In this document: positions 34,810 through 44,589 of the stretch, piece after piece | Position numbering within the stretch: position 1 is the first letter of the stretch | Layout: each line of letters starts with the position of its first letter | Origin: Nitrospirales bacterium | GTDB taxonomy: Bacteria > Nitrospirota > Nitrospiria > Nitrospirales > UBA8639 | NCBI GenBank assembly: GCA_029261235.1 | Contig: JAJDBS010000130.1 | Location: 1 to 51,773, forward strand | Length of the DNA stretch: 51,773 nt | Direction of reading: 5' to 3' | The notes under the pieces: model-generated | Seen by the model: only the letters and a program-made list of their open reading frames with translations | Database searches by the model: none | What the model was told of the DNA's origin: nothing | Translations under genes and position numbers: made by a program

Positions 34810-35160
34810 TTAGAGTAGTAGTTTGATGGTTTCTGGAGGGCGGGCGAGGATTACTTGATCGCCTTTTTGAACAAGGGGGCGTTGGATGAGATCGGGTTGT
34901 TTGACCAGAATATCTAAGAGTTCGTCATCTGTGAATTGGGATTGGGCGAGATTCATTCGTTTGTAGATGTCTTCTTTTTTGCGGATGACGTCCGATGATT
35001 TAAGGCCAGCCTTTTTAAGCAGCCCTTTGAGTTTGGATTTGGAAAACGTTTTTTCGTAGTAATTAATAGCGGTAAAGGGGTGGCCACTTTCCTTAACTAA
35101 TTTGATGACCGTCTGGCATGTAGAGCAGGTCGGTTTATGATAAATGATGATTTCAGACAT
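34810..35160 (-). CDS. ArsC/Spx-family thioredoxin-like reductase
   Basis: 116 residues, the usual length for the ArsC family. The N-terminal strand and loop KPTCSTCQ place C12 and C15 at the active site (C12 is the catalytic position in glutaredoxin-coupled arsenate reductases). The later LIQRPLV holds the conserved arginine-proline that cradles the substrate. C15 beside C12 gives a C-x-x-C pair, more like Spx/YffB members than classical ArsC, so arsenate as substrate is unproven. Strong ribosome binding site AAGGAGGG. No other ars gene is nearby. Cytosolic. Confidence 0.88.
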   Translation of the reverse strand: MSEIIIYHKPTCSTCQTVIKLVKESGHPFTAINYYEKTFSKSKLKGLLKKAGLKSSDVIRKKEDIYKRMNLAQSQFTDDELLDILVKQPDLIQRPLVQKGDQVILARPPETIKLLL

Positions 35161-35296
35161 GTTGTGCCCTCCTTGGACGGATCTTGGTATACTCTCTGCT
35201 GCCTTGACCTTCTTTTTGAGGCCATGCTACAAGCTGTTCCGGTTAGTTAATGAATGCGGCGCGTGACAATGTATTGCGTTAGGATGTGTAAATAGG

Positions 35297-35659
35297 ATGA
35301 GCGATCCGTCAGTCCCTCAAGAATTTTTCTGTACGACACCAACTGAGAGAACCTTAAAGGATTTACGCATAAAACGTAAAGGCCAGCCTGTGTATGTGAT
35401 TGGTCATGAGGATCGGTACAAAGGACAGGAGGGTCTTTTTGAATTTTTTAATGTTCGGTTGGCGGTGGTAAAATTTCCCGACGAAAAGACCTTGGGGTTT
35501 GATCCGTTAGATTTATTGCTGCCTTGTGAAATTAACGACGATGTCGTGCCTTTTTTTGAAATTCGCTATTGTGAGACGTGCGATCAACTCTTCCCGTTGA
35601 CATCAGAAGAGTTTCATGTGGCAGAGGAGCGGACCGAGTGTCCCGAGTGTTCGCCGTAG
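35297..35659 (+). CDS. Small protein with C-terminal zinc ribbon, unknown function
   Basis: 120 residues. The last 30 contain two Cys-x2-Cys knuckles (YCETCDQLFP and TECPECSP) that can bind one zinc. The first 85 residues are a compact beta-rich part (GQPVYVIGHEDRYKGQEGLFEFFNVRLAVVKFPD) that could be an SH3-like or KOW-like barrel. I do not recognise the family. There is no signal peptide, so it is cytosolic. It lies between the divergent ArsC-like gene and the convergent NAD kinase gene and appears to be a single-gene unit. Confidence 0.72.
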   Translation: MSDPSVPQEFFCTTPTERTLKDLRIKRKGQPVYVIGHEDRYKGQEGLFEFFNVRLAVVKFPDEKTLGFDPLDLLLPCEINDDVVPFFEIRYCETCDQLFPLTSEEFHVAEERTECPECSP

Positions 35660-35810
35660 GCTTGGCTGTCCATCGTATTCTGCTTGTTGTCTTGGTCCCT
35701 TCTCTATTGTCTTCTTCTCCACGCACTCTTATCTGAATTCTCACTTGGTGTGCGCCGCTTGTATTGCGATCTGCACTTAGTAGGGCTTGGCGGCGGCGGG
35801 CTGACTGGCT

Positions 35811-36671
35811 TTAGACGAGTCCATCGCCCCATCTGAGTTTTGTTCGAAGCACTTCGAAGTAACTTCGCCCGGGAAAGCGGATGAGCTGGGTGCGATGCTC
35901 TGAAGCCCGAATCTCGACAATGTCTCCTCTGAAAATTTCTTCTCCCTCTTGGCCGTCAACGGTGGCCATCGCTCCTTCCTGACTGGTCAGCTGAATCGCA
36001 ATGGTCACATTGCTTGGTGATAGGAATGGTCGATGTGACAGGGTGTGTGGACAGATCGGGTTTATAAGGAGAGCTTCGAGGCTTGGGTCTAGGATTGGCC
36101 CATTGGTTGAGAGTGAGTAGGCTGTTGACCCTGTTGGCGTGGAGACGATGAGTCCATCACTTTGCATGTCGGTCATAAACGCATCGTTAACCGAAACGGT
36201 CGTGCTAATCATTCTTGCCATGTGCCCTTTGCTCACGACGACATCGTTGAGGGCTGAATACGTGCCGATGATGTGGTTGTTTCTTCGAATGTGAACGGAC
36301 AACATGAGTCGCTCATCTAATCGGAACTCGCCTGAGAAAATTTTCTCTAAGGCTTTGGGGATATCGTCAAAGTTTACTTCGGTGAGGAATCCTAGTCCTC
36401 CCATGTTGACCCCTAAAATCGGGATGCCTCGGTGTTCAACAAGGCGTGCCCCACTGAGCATTGTTCCGTCGCCTCCAAGGACGATGAGGAGGTCTGCTTG
36501 CTCCGCGATGCGTTGTCGTTCAGGACACGATGGCGATGGCGGCATATCCTCGGTATCAAGAAGGACTGTTTTTTGATGAATTTTGAGCCAATCTTGAACC
36601 TGTTCTACACGCTGGCGCATGTTTGGCGCAGAGGGTTTTATGAGGATGCCGATTGTTTGGAAAGCGGTCAT
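35811..36671 (-). CDS. nadK: NAD kinase
   Basis: 286 residues, close to the usual length. It phosphorylates NAD to NADP in the cytosol. The diagnostic GGDGTML (about residues 66-72) is followed by GVNMGGLGFLTE, the LNDVVVSKG strand, and the NAD-binding SDGLIVSTPTGSTAYSLSTNGPI. The N-terminal Rossmann strand (TIGILIKPSAPN) is intact. The C-terminus ends in a basic segment (RSYFEVLRTKLRW). The ATG at 36671 has no strong ribosome binding site. It is divergent from clpC with a 309-nt gap. Confidence 0.95.
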   Translation of the reverse strand: MTAFQTIGILIKPSAPNMRQRVEQVQDWLKIHQKTVLLDTEDMPPSPSCPERQRIAEQADLLIVLGGDGTMLSGARLVEHRGIPILGVNMGGLGFLTEVNFDDIPKALEKIFSGEFRLDERLMLSVHIRRNNHIIGTYSALNDVVVSKGHMARMISTTVSVNDAFMTDMQSDGLIVSTPTGSTAYSLSTNGPILDPSLEALLINPICPHTLSHRPFLSPSNVTIAIQLTSQEGAMATVDGQEGEEIFRGDIVEIRASEHRTQLIRFPGRSYFEVLRTKLRWGDGLV

Positions 36672-36980
36672 GACTTTTGAGGGGTGACTGAGCTGAGAAA
36701 GCCGATGGTAATCTCTTCATTAAGCTGATAGCAAGAGTCTATGTGTTCTTCAACGACTAGGCAAAAATTTCCCAATTCTTCAGCCTTTCATTGAAGTAAT
36801 TTTGTTGGTAGAGTTTATTAGTAGACATGCTGAATTGTCTGATGTCTCCATGTGACTTGCTTGACAGTTTTGGGGGGTCGGGGATAGACTAAAATCATGA
36901 ATTTTTCTCATGGTTTTTGTATGTTCTGAAGAGTTTGGTGAACTAGAAGTTTCGCGTATAAATCGGCTAGAGGAGGTACT
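36672..36980. other. Divergent promoter region of nadK and clpC
   Basis: 309 bases without a gene. The rightward clpC promoter is at 36861-36890. No match to a heat-shock CIRCE element (TTAGCACTC-N9-GAGTGCTAA) or CtsR box was seen. The nadK promoter could not be placed. Confidence 0.55.
36861..36890 (+). promoter_or_regulatory. Sigma-70-type promoter of clpC
   Basis: A perfect -35 box TTGACA (36861-36866) is followed after 18 bases by TAGACT (36885-36890), four of six matches to TATAAT. The clpC ATG lies 90 nt downstream. Confidence 0.6.
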
Positions 36981-39410
36981 ATGTTTGAACGCTTCACGGA
37001 TCGTGGCAGAAAGATTATCATCCTTGCCAGAGAAGAAGCGGAACGGCACCAAAACGATTATTTAGGTACCGAGCACTTAGTCCTGGCCATTCTTCGAGAG
37101 TCCGATGGCATTGCCCTGATGATCATCAAAAAGATGGGGCTTTCGCCGGAACAAATCCGCTTAGAAATTGAACGCAATCTCCCTGGTGGCGGAACGACTG
37201 TCACCTTCGGAGAAATTCCCTTTAGCCCACGTGTGAAAAAAGTCATTGAATATGGCGTCGAGGAAGCTCGACTATTAGGACATAATCACATAGGCAGTGA
37301 ACACTTACTTCTTGGTCTCCTTCGTGAGGAGGAAGGCATTGGGGGAAAAGTGTTGCGGAGTTTGGGAGCGAATCTCTTAACCGCAAGGCAATTGACAGTG
37401 ACGTTTTTGCGGAAGACAGGGACACGGGAGCGAGATAAAAAGAGTAGTACCCCGGCTTTAGATGAGTTTGGGAGAGATCTGACGCAACTCGCTCAAGAGG
37501 GGACGTTGGATCCAGTGATTGGTCGGGCTGATGAAATTGAACGCGTGTTACAGATTCTGAGCCGAAGATCGAAAAATAATCCAGCGCTGATTGGTGAGTC
37601 CGGTGTTGGAAAAACGGCAATCGTCGAAGGCCTCGCGCAGCGGATTATTGGCTTAGATGTTCCAGACAATCTCTTGAATCGTCGCGTGATTGCGTTGGAC
37701 CTCGGATCTTTGGTCGCAGGAACAAAATATCGCGGACAGTTTGAAGAGCGCCTGAAAGTTGTCATGAAAGAAATTTCACAGGCTGGCAATATCATTTTGT
37801 TTATAGATGAGCTTCACACCTTAGTCGGTGCTGGGGCAGCAGAAGGTTCAATCGATGCGGCTAATATGCTGAAGCCTGCATTGTCGCGTGGTGAAATTCA
37901 ATGTATTGGGGCAACGACATTAGATGAATATCGAAAGCATATTGAAAAAGATGGAGCCTTAAAGCGACGGTTCCAGTCGATTCATGTGCAGCCGCCCTCA
38001 ATCGAAGAAACCATAAGTATCATTCAGGGGTTGCGTGATCGATACGAAGAACACCATGGCGTTGATTACACAGATGAAGCAGTTGAAGAAGCCGTCAAGC
38101 TGACTGATCGGTACATAACCGATCGGTTTTTGCCAGACAAGGCCATCGATTTGATTGATGAGGCTGGTTCTCGTGCAAAATTATTGACGTATGCGTTACC
38201 ACCAGAATTGAAATCGTTAGATCTGGAATTGAAGCGAGTTGCTCGCGAAAAAGAAGTTGCGATTGGCTTGCAGAATTTTGAAGAAGCGGTGAAATTCCGT
38301 GAAGAAGAAGAACGGTTCAGGAAATTATTTGATGATGCTAAGCAAGATTGGAAGAAGAAACAAGAAAAAAATCGTCCAGTCATTACCGGTGAAGATATCT
38401 CATATGTCGTTTCAAAAATCACGGGTATTCCGCTCTTCAGGTTAGAGGAAGAGGAGTCTGAAAAACTCTTGCATATGGAAGATTATCTGCATAAACGAAT
38501 TGTCGGACAAGAAGAAGCTATTTCGGCGATTTGCCGGTCTATCCGACGATCTCGTGCTGGTCTGAAGGATGCTAAAAAACCGATTGGGTCGTTTATTTTC
38601 TTAGGACCAACTGGTGTAGGAAAAACCGAATTGGCTCGAGCATTAGCTGAGTTCTTATTCAATACAGATGATGCGTTGATTCGAGTTGATATGTCTGAGT
38701 ATCAAGAAAAATTCACCAGCTCACGTCTCTTCGGAGCGCCTCCTGGTTATGTGGGATATGAAGAGGGCGGGCAACTGACTGAAAAGGTGAGACGTCGTCC
38801 GTATTCCGTTGTGTTATTCGATGAAATTGAAAAAGCCCATCCTGATATTTTCAACGTGTTGTTGCAAGTCCTTGATGATGGCGTGCTGACAGACAGCCTT
38901 GGCCGAAAGGTCGACTTCAAAAATACGATCTTAGTCATGACCTCGAATTTAGGAACGCGAATTATTCAAAAAGGTGTGTCGCTTGGATTCCAGCGTGATC
39001 TGGAAGCCGAAAATACTACTCGCATGAAGAACGAAGTCATGAGTGAATTAAAACGTAATTTCAGTCCTGAATTCTTGAATCGTCTTGATGAGATGGTTGT
39101 GTTCCACGCATTGACGAAAGAACATTTGGTGACGATTGTCGATATTCTTATTGCAGAGTTTAACGCCAGATTAGTGGACCGAGGCATATATTTAGATGTG
39201 AGTGAGGAAGTCAAGCTTTGGCTCATTGATGAAGGTTTTGAATCGCAATATGGCGCACGCCCACTTCGACGAACGATTCAACGATCTTTAGGTGACCCAC
39301 TCTCGGAGGAGCTGATTAAAGGGCGCTTTAAAGATGCCAAGAAAATTAAGGTTGTCTTAACTGACAATACACCAAGCTTTGTTGAGGAAGAAGTTTTAGC
39401 GAGTGTGTGA
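36981..39410 (+). CDS. clpC: ClpC-type AAA+ unfoldase
   Basis: 809 residues, normal for ClpC. Two Clp N-terminal repeats (about 1-145) are followed by AAA1 with Walker A GESGVGKT (205-212) and Walker B FIDELH. The middle domain carries a UVR motif ([15 protein letters not shown]). AAA2 has Walker A GPTGVGKT, Walker B FDEIEKAH and the sensor arginine near GARPLRR. A ClpP-binding loop of the (L/I)GF type is present near VSLGFQRD. As in other bacteria it feeds damaged or regulated proteins to ClpP in the cytosol. Ribosome binding site GAGGAGG is strong. It has its own promoter and terminator, so it is a single-gene unit. No clpP in the window. Confidence 0.97.
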   Translation: MFERFTDRGRKIIILAREEAERHQNDYLGTEHLVLAILRESDGIALMIIKKMGLSPEQIRLEIERNLPGGGTTVTFGEIPFSPRVKKVIEYGVEEARLLGHNHIGSEHLLLGLLREEEGIGGKVLRSLGANLLTARQLTVTFLRKTGTRERDKKSSTPALDEFGRDLTQLAQEGTLDPVIGRADEIERVLQILSRRSKNNPALIGESGVGKTAIVEGLAQRIIGLDVPDNLLNRRVIALDLGSLVAGTKYRGQFEERLKVVMKEISQAGNIILFIDELHTLVGAGAAEGSIDAANMLKPALSRGEIQCIGATTLDEYRKHIEKDGALKRRFQSIHVQPPSIEETISIIQGLRDRYEEHHGVDYTDEAVEEAVKLTDRYITDRFLPDKAIDLIDEAGSRAKLLTYALPPELKSLDLELKRVAREKEVAIGLQNFEEAVKFREEEERFRKLFDDAKQDWKKKQEKNRPVITGEDISYVVSKITGIPLFRLEEEESEKLLHMEDYLHKRIVGQEEAISAICRSIRRSRAGLKDAKKPIGSFIFLGPTGVGKTELARALAEFLFNTDDALIRVDMSEYQEKFTSSRLFGAPPGYVGYEEGGQLTEKVRRRPYSVVLFDEIEKAHPDIFNVLLQVLDDGVLTDSLGRKVDFKNTILVMTSNLGTRIIQKGVSLGFQRDLEAENTTRMKNEVMSELKRNFSPEFLNRLDEMVVFHALTKEHLVTIVDILIAEFNARLVDRGIYLDVSEEVKLWLIDEGFESQYGARPLRRTIQRSLGDPLSEELIKGRFKDAKKIKVVLTDNTPSFVEEEVLASV

Positions 39411-39441
39411 TTGGATTTAAGGCAACAGCGAGGATAAACAG

Positions 39442-39480
39442 GACCCTCAGAACGTCAAGTTCTGAGGGTCTTGTTGTTTT
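39442..39480 (+). terminator. Rho-independent terminator of clpC
   Basis: A perfect 12-bp stem (GACCCTCAGAAC, 39442-39453, with GTTCTGAGGGTC, 39459-39470), a 5-base loop and the T-rich tail TTGTTGTTTT. It ends 47 nt before tsaD. Confidence 0.93.
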
Positions 39481-39527
39481 GGGGCACAGTGAATAATGCA
39501 ACTGATTCTTGGTGGTAAGTGTAGGCC

Positions 39528-40565
39528 ATGATATTAGGGATTGAAACATCGTGCGATGAAACAGCCGTTGCCGTGTTGGATGGTGACGGATGTTTACGGT
39601 CGAATGTGTTGGACTCCCAAATCGATGTGCATGCCCCTTTTGGTGGTGTTGTCCCAGAATTGGCTTCTCGACGTCATATGGAACGCTTAGAGGTGCTGAC
39701 TAGGGAAGCCTTGCAAAAAGCGGGCATTTCTCTTTCTGATATCACAGGTATTGCGGTGACCAATCGTCCAGGTTTGGTTGGGGCGCTGATTGTGGGTGTG
39801 AACTTTGCGAAAGCCCTCGCGTATGCTCGTAATATTCCCTATGTGACGGTGAATCATTTAGAAGGGCATCTGGCTTCAGCCTGGTTGGCCAATCCTGATA
39901 TGGCGACGCCAGCGATGGTGCTCGTAGCATCGGGTGGGCATACCCATCTCGCGTGGGTTCGAGCCAGAGGAGAATACCAATTTATTGGTTGGACATTAGA
40001 TGATGCGGCTGGCGAAGCATTTGATAAAGGCGCGAAAATGTTGGGCTTGCCATATCCTGGTGGGCCGGCAATAGATACATTGGCAAAGAATGGCAATCGG
40101 CAAGCGGTGGCGTTTCCACGCCCGCAATTACGTAGCGGCGATTTGACGTTTAGTTTTAGTGGATTGAAAACATCGCTTCTCTATTTTTTGAAAAAATCGA
40201 AAAGCAACGAAAAAACCCAGCTGCCTATGGCAGACATTGCGGCAAGTTATCAAGAGGCTATTGTGGAAATTTTAGTAAAAAAACTCTGCCGTGCCTCACG
40301 CGAGTATGATGTGAAAGCGATCTCGGTTGTGGGAGGTGTGGCAGCCAATTCGCGCTTACGGGAAAAGCTTGAAGAAGAGGCCGTGAGATTCGGCTTAGAC
40401 GTCACACTACCTACGCGAGCGTTATGTACCGACAATGGTGCGATGATCGCGGCGGCGGGACTTCTGAAATTGCAACGACAGGAATTTGCATCTTGGGATG
40501 AAGACGCGATTTCGACCTTGCAATGCAAAAACGAATTTTTTGCGAAGACGACCGCATCTACCTAA
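39528..40565 (+). CDS. tsaD: tRNA N6-threonylcarbamoyladenosine transferase TsaD
   Basis: 345 residues, standard length. TsaD completes the t6A modification at position 37 of ANN-decoding tRNAs together with TsaB/TsaE. It starts with the ASKHA phosphate loop GIETSCDETA, has the metal ligands H110 and H114 in VNHLEGH, the SGGHTHL motif, and DDAAGEAFDKGAKMLGLPYPGGP. Later VGGVAANSRLR and CTDNGAMIAAAG are present, with the metal aspartate in the latter. Cytosolic and presumably essential. First gene of a run tsaD-hflX-nth-yicC-gmk-rpoZ-coaBC with short gaps. Confidence 0.97.
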   Translation: MILGIETSCDETAVAVLDGDGCLRSNVLDSQIDVHAPFGGVVPELASRRHMERLEVLTREALQKAGISLSDITGIAVTNRPGLVGALIVGVNFAKALAYARNIPYVTVNHLEGHLASAWLANPDMATPAMVLVASGGHTHLAWVRARGEYQFIGWTLDDAAGEAFDKGAKMLGLPYPGGPAIDTLAKNGNRQAVAFPRPQLRSGDLTFSFSGLKTSLLYFLKKSKSNEKTQLPMADIAASYQEAIVEILVKKLCRASREYDVKAISVVGGVAANSRLREKLEEEAVRFGLDVTLPTRALCTDNGAMIAAAGLLKLQRQEFASWDEDAISTLQCKNEFFAKTTAST

Positions 40566-40581
40566 GGGTGTGGCGAGTCAA

Positions 40582-40599
40582 CAAAGGAGCTAAGACATT
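40582..40599 (+). promoter_or_regulatory. Ribosome binding site pointing to an ATT start of hflX
   Basis: AAAGGAG (40583-40589) lies 7 nt before ATT at 40597-40599. An in-frame TAA at 40591-40593 blocks any earlier start, and the next ordinary start codon (TTG 40627) falls inside conserved sequence, 37 nt from this site. Confidence 0.6.
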
Positions 40600-42300
40600 C
40601 CACAAGTACTTGGTAATCTCCATGGGTTGAAAGCGAATCATATCAGCCGAATGGAGCATCTCTATCGGCGTCGTATTCCGCCAGAAAAGGTGGTGACATT
40701 AGAGGTTGCTCGAGAATGTGCCGACCTGACATTTGAAACCCGACGACAAATCGGGTTGCTGATGAATCGTCAAGGCCAAATTGAATCGGTCATAATTGGT
40801 GATGGGCAGGAATTGGTCATTCCCAATTTGTCGAGGACTCGGTCGGGGTTGCGACTGTTGCGTGGCGTGCGATTGGTGCATACCCACCTGAAAAACCAAC
40901 CTCTGACGCAGGATGATCTCACTGATTTGGCGCTTCTGCGGCTAGATTTGATTGTGGCGCTGGGTGTTGGAAAATCTGGGGGGCTACAAGATATCTATGT
41001 TGCGCACAACGTACCCCATTCCACAAATGCCCGAGCCTATGTGCAATTAGAACCCTGTGACTTTCATTCCTTTGAACTAAATTGCCAAGAATTTATCCAA
41101 TCCTTAGAACAGGACATTCTGAAGGGCTGTCACATCTCCAAAGAAGGAAGTCGAGAGGGACGAGCACTGTTAGTGAGTGTGGGTGTTGGGCATATGGCCT
41201 TTCAGCAGGAACGTCTTGATGAACTGCAAGAGTTAGTGCGCGCGCAGGATGTTGAAGTGTTGGGATGTGTGACGCAGCGTCCAGGATCTATTCATCCGAA
41301 GTACGTGGTCGGGTCGGGAAAAATGAAAGACTTAGCGATTCAGGCGTTGCAATCAGGAGCAGACATGTTAATTTTTGATCAAGATTTGACGCCAGCACAA
41401 GTCCGAGGAGTTTCGGAAATTACGGACCTTCGCGTGTTAGATCGATCACAAGTTATTCTTGATATTTTTGCCAAGCGGGCACATACGCATATCGGAAATA
41501 TACAAGTTGAATTAGCTCAATTGCGCTATCGACTGCCACGGTTGGCACAGTCGAGCACGGCCTTCTCTCGTCTGGCAGGTGGTATCGGAACCCGTGGACC
41601 TGGTGAAACGAAATTAGAATCGGATCGTCGGCGAATTCGTGAACGCATTCAGCATTTAGAGCGCGATTTATCATCTATTGGCCAAGGCCGTCACGAACAG
41701 CGAAAGCGTCGAATGAAACGCGGCGTACCAGTCGTATCGATCATCGGTTATACGAATGCAGGGAAATCAACGCTTTTCAACACCCTGTCAAACAGTCAGA
41801 TGTCGGTGAAAGATCGTGTGTTTGAAACCTTAGATACGGTCAGTCGGCGTTGGTATCTTCCGAGTCTAGGAGAAATCCTTCTCACGGATACCGTAGGGTT
41901 TATCCGGGATTTACCGAAAGACCTGATGGCGGCTTTTCAAACGACATTACAAGAGTTAGAGGAAGCCGATGTGTTGGTGCATGTGATTGATGCCCATGCG
42001 CCAAATCCTGAGCAGCATATTTCGGCGGTTGAATTTGTTTTATCCGAACTAGGCTTTGAAAACATCCCGCGCCTTCGTTTTTTCAATAAAGGAGATCTTC
42101 TTGAAAGTGAAGACATGCAGCGCATCTGTCAACGGTTTGATGGAATTGGGGGATCAGCCATTGATGCGACTTCTCTTCAAGTGATGCAACAAGAGATTGT
42201 CCGTTTGCTTTCGCCTCCACAGGATCCCACTTCCAAGTTCTCAGAAGCAGGCTACATCATCATCGATGAGAATATTCCTTCAGGAAATGGTGTTGGATAA
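40597..42300 (+). CDS. hflX: Ribosome-associated GTPase HflX, extended N-terminus
   Basis: 567 residues if begun at ATT 40597. HflX splits stalled or heat-damaged ribosomes. An N-terminal extension (about 1-185) typical of some phyla precedes the HflX domain with GYVSQRPGSIHPKYVVGSGK-like sequence (CVTQRPGSIHPKYVVGSGK), the glycine-rich GGIGTRGPGETKLE linker and a coiled coil. The G domain has G1 GYTNAGKST, G3 DTVGFI and G4 FNKGD; the NKxD motif is present as NKGD. Extended HflX proteins begin with V-x-G-N-x-x-G-L-K-x-x, here VLGNLHGLKANHI, which is only complete when the ATT codon is used. A TTG at 40627 is the fallback start. Confidence 0.93.
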   Translation: MPQVLGNLHGLKANHISRMEHLYRRRIPPEKVVTLEVARECADLTFETRRQIGLLMNRQGQIESVIIGDGQELVIPNLSRTRSGLRLLRGVRLVHTHLKNQPLTQDDLTDLALLRLDLIVALGVGKSGGLQDIYVAHNVPHSTNARAYVQLEPCDFHSFELNCQEFIQSLEQDILKGCHISKEGSREGRALLVSVGVGHMAFQQERLDELQELVRAQDVEVLGCVTQRPGSIHPKYVVGSGKMKDLAIQALQSGADMLIFDQDLTPAQVRGVSEITDLRVLDRSQVILDIFAKRAHTHIGNIQVELAQLRYRLPRLAQSSTAFSRLAGGIGTRGPGETKLESDRRRIRERIQHLERDLSSIGQGRHEQRKRRMKRGVPVVSIIGYTNAGKSTLFNTLSNSQMSVKDRVFETLDTVSRRWYLPSLGEILLTDTVGFIRDLPKDLMAAFQTTLQELEEADVLVHVIDAHAPNPEQHISAVEFVLSELGFENIPRLRFFNKGDLLESEDMQRICQRFDGIGGSAIDATSLQVMQQEIVRLLSPPQDPTSKFSEAGYIIIDENIPSGNGVG

Positions 42301-42305
42301 CAAAG

Positions 42306-43001
42306 GTGGTGAGCCTCAAGCATTCACGAAAAACATCTTCTCGACCAGAGAGATCTTATGCTGCTGCCAAGAAGCGTGTAGGTCGAATTCTTGAACATTT
42401 ACAACAGTCTATCCCTGATCCGACAGTCGCGTTAGACTCTTCAACTCCATTAGAGTTGTTGGTGGCGACGATTTTGTCTGCACAATGTACCGATCAGCGT
42501 GTGAATCAGGTGACGCCGAACCTTTTCGCTCGTTATCGTTCAGCAGAAGATTTTGCCAACGCGGATCAAATGGAATTGGAAGCGCTCATTCGATCAACGG
42601 GATTTTATAAAAGTAAAGCGCGTCATCTTATTGGGTGCGGAAAAGCGTTAGTTTCCACGTTTAAGAGTAAAATTCCTGAATCGATGGATGCCTTGACTAC
42701 GTTACCCGGAGTTGGGCGAAAAACAGCCAATGTCATGTTGGGGACTTATTTTGGAGAAGCGGCTGTGGTCGTGGATACGCACGTGAAGCGAGTAGCCAAT
42801 CGACTTGACTTGACGAAGAGCCAAGATCCAACCAAAATTGAAGAAGACCTGCAATCGCTCCTACCACGATCTCAATGGACAATGGGGACGCAACGAATTT
42901 TATTGCATGGTCGACATGTGTGCCAAGCGAGGACGCCAAACTGCGATCAGTGCTCGCTGTACGATGTGTGTGAATGGGAAGGAAAACAACGACGCGTATG
43001 A
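42306..43001 (+). CDS. nth: Endonuclease III (DNA glycosylase/AP lyase)
   Basis: 231 residues. Nth removes oxidised pyrimidines and cuts at the resulting abasic site. The helix-hairpin-helix TLPGVGRKTAN holds the catalytic lysine K139, and the catalytic aspartate is D157 in VVDTHVKRVANRL. The C-terminal [4Fe-4S] loop has the exact spacing C206-x6-C213-x2-C216-x5-C222. A basic, serine-rich N-terminal 25 residues are extra compared with the E. coli enzyme. It starts with GTG at 42306 (or 42309), five nt after the hflX stop. Its stop overlaps the yicC start by the ATGA arrangement. Confidence 0.96.
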   Translation: MVSLKHSRKTSSRPERSYAAAKKRVGRILEHLQQSIPDPTVALDSSTPLELLVATILSAQCTDQRVNQVTPNLFARYRSAEDFANADQMELEALIRSTGFYKSKARHLIGCGKALVSTFKSKIPESMDALTTLPGVGRKTANVMLGTYFGEAAVVVDTHVKRVANRLDLTKSQDPTKIEEDLQSLLPRSQWTMGTQRILLHGRHVCQARTPNCDQCSLYDVCEWEGKQRRV

Positions 43002-43876
43002 AAAGTATGACAGGTTTTGGTAAACGGGAAGTTCTCTCTCAGGGAACGATGGTGGGAGTCGAAATCCGATCAGTGAATCATCGGTTTTGTGAAATCATGG
43101 CGCGTCTGCCCAAGACGCTCTCGAGTATGGAGCTTGCCCTGAAAGAACAGATTAAAGAGGTGTGTGAGCGAGGGCGTATTGAGGTGATGGTGACGGTGAA
43201 TGGAGGAGGAACTGTCAGTAAAAAAGTCGTTCAATTGGATCGAGATTTGGCGCGTCGGTATGTCCAGGGTTTGCAGTCATTGCAGCGAGAATGCAAATTG
43301 AGTGGAACGGTTGATGTGAATGTGGTTGCCGGTTTCCGTGATTTGTTTTCGGTCAATGAGGAAATGGCCCCGCTCAGGGATATGTCGACCGTGGTCACTG
43401 GATTAACTCAAAAAGCATTAGGTGATTTAGAAAAAATGCGAAGAAAAGAAGGCTCGGTCTTACAAAAAGATCTGGCCCAACGTATTCAAGCCATTGAAGG
43501 ACGCCTTCGCACCGTTCAACAGCGTATCCCTGTGGCTTTGCAAGCCTCTGGTATTCGTCTGAAGGCCCGGGTCGCGAAATTATTAGAGGGGGCGTCCGTG
43601 AATATGGATCGTGTCGCTCAAGAAATCGCGATGTTGGCTGAACGCTCGGATGTGACAGAAGAGCTCACCAGGTTGAAGAGCCATGTGGTGCAATTTCGAA
43701 CGGCTCTCAAGGCCAAGGGCCCAGTCGGTAAACGGCTCGATTTTCTGCTTCAAGAAATGGGGCGGGAAGTCAATACGATTGGTTCCAAGGCCAACGATGG
43801 GGATATCTCTGTTGAGGTTGTGGAATTAAAAAGTGAATTAGAAAAAATTAGAGAGCAGGTTCAAAATATTGAATAG
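42998..43876 (+). CDS. yicC: YicC-family endoribonuclease
   Basis: 292 residues from ATG 42998, which overlaps the nth stop (ATGA) and begins the family's invariant MKSMTGFG. The N-terminal domain continues VEIRSVNHRFCEIMARLPKTL; the C-terminal DUF1732 part is RLDFLLQEMGREVNTIGSKANDGDISVEVVELKSELEKIREQVQNIE. YicC proteins are reported to be RNases acting on structured RNAs. An upstream in-frame start at 42974 would overlap nth further and precede the conserved start, so I rejected it. The position just before gmk is widely conserved in bacteria. Confidence 0.95.
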   Translation: MKSMTGFGKREVLSQGTMVGVEIRSVNHRFCEIMARLPKTLSSMELALKEQIKEVCERGRIEVMVTVNGGGTVSKKVVQLDRDLARRYVQGLQSLQRECKLSGTVDVNVVAGFRDLFSVNEEMAPLRDMSTVVTGLTQKALGDLEKMRRKEGSVLQKDLAQRIQAIEGRLRTVQQRIPVALQASGIRLKARVAKLLEGASVNMDRVAQEIAMLAERSDVTEELTRLKSHVVQFRTALKAKGPVGKRLDFLLQEMGREVNTIGSKANDGDISVEVVELKSELEKIREQVQNIE

Positions 43877-43909
43877 TTTTTTTCAGATACTCTTAGTAGG
43901 GGCTAGGGC

Positions 43910-44515
43910 ATGTCTGTAGAGGGAAAGAAGCTCTTGTTTGTTGTGTCCGGACCGTCAGGTGTGGGCAAATCAACGCTGTGCCGTCATATCTTACAAGACA
44001 TTCCGGAGATTCGTCTGGCGGTCTCCTATACGACGCGTCCTCCGCGCACTGGTGAGACAGATGGTAAGGAGTATCGGTTTATAACCGAAGCAGAGTTTCG
44101 CACCAAAATCGAAGAACATGCGTTTGCTGAGTGGGCCGAAGTCTACGGACGGTTGTATGGAACGCCATGGAAAGAATTGGAGCATGATCCGGGATCACAG
44201 ATCGACATTCTATTGGATATCGATATTCAAGGTGCTCGGCAGGTGATGAAGACATTGCAGAAGGCCGTGACCATTTTCATTCTCCCGCCGTCGTTAGGAA
44301 CCTTGAAGGCGAGGTTGTCCGGGCGAGGCACGGATTCATCTGAGGAACAACAGCGGCGATTTCTCAAGTCTCAAGATGAAATGAAACACTATTCTGAATA
44401 CCAATATACTATTCGCAATGAGACCTTGGACCAGGCAATACGTGAATTGTCTTCGATCATTACCGCTGAACGGATCCGAACCGCCCATATGGAACCAGCC
44501 CATGTATTTCGGTAA
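43910..44515 (+). CDS. gmk: Guanylate kinase
   Basis: 201 residues, standard length. Phosphorylates GMP to GDP. P-loop SGPSGVGKST at residues 13-22, then the GMP-binding SYTTRPPRTGETDGKEYRF and EWAEVYGRLYGTP. DIDIQGARQV is the usual Walker B-like strand, and the LID region has RLSGRGTDSSEEQQRR. The ribosome binding site is weak (GGGGCTAGGGC before ATG). It follows yicC by 33 nt in the same operon. Confidence 0.97.
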   Translation: MSVEGKKLLFVVSGPSGVGKSTLCRHILQDIPEIRLAVSYTTRPPRTGETDGKEYRFITEAEFRTKIEEHAFAEWAEVYGRLYGTPWKELEHDPGSQIDILLDIDIQGARQVMKTLQKAVTIFILPPSLGTLKARLSGRGTDSSEEQQRRFLKSQDEMKHYSEYQYTIRNETLDQAIRELSSIITAERIRTAHMEPAHVFR

Positions 44516-44589
44516 TGGCCACAATGACAGAGATTGTTATACACTGAACAGTAGATTGTTTAACGTCACAGAAAGGATGAGGTGAGTCG

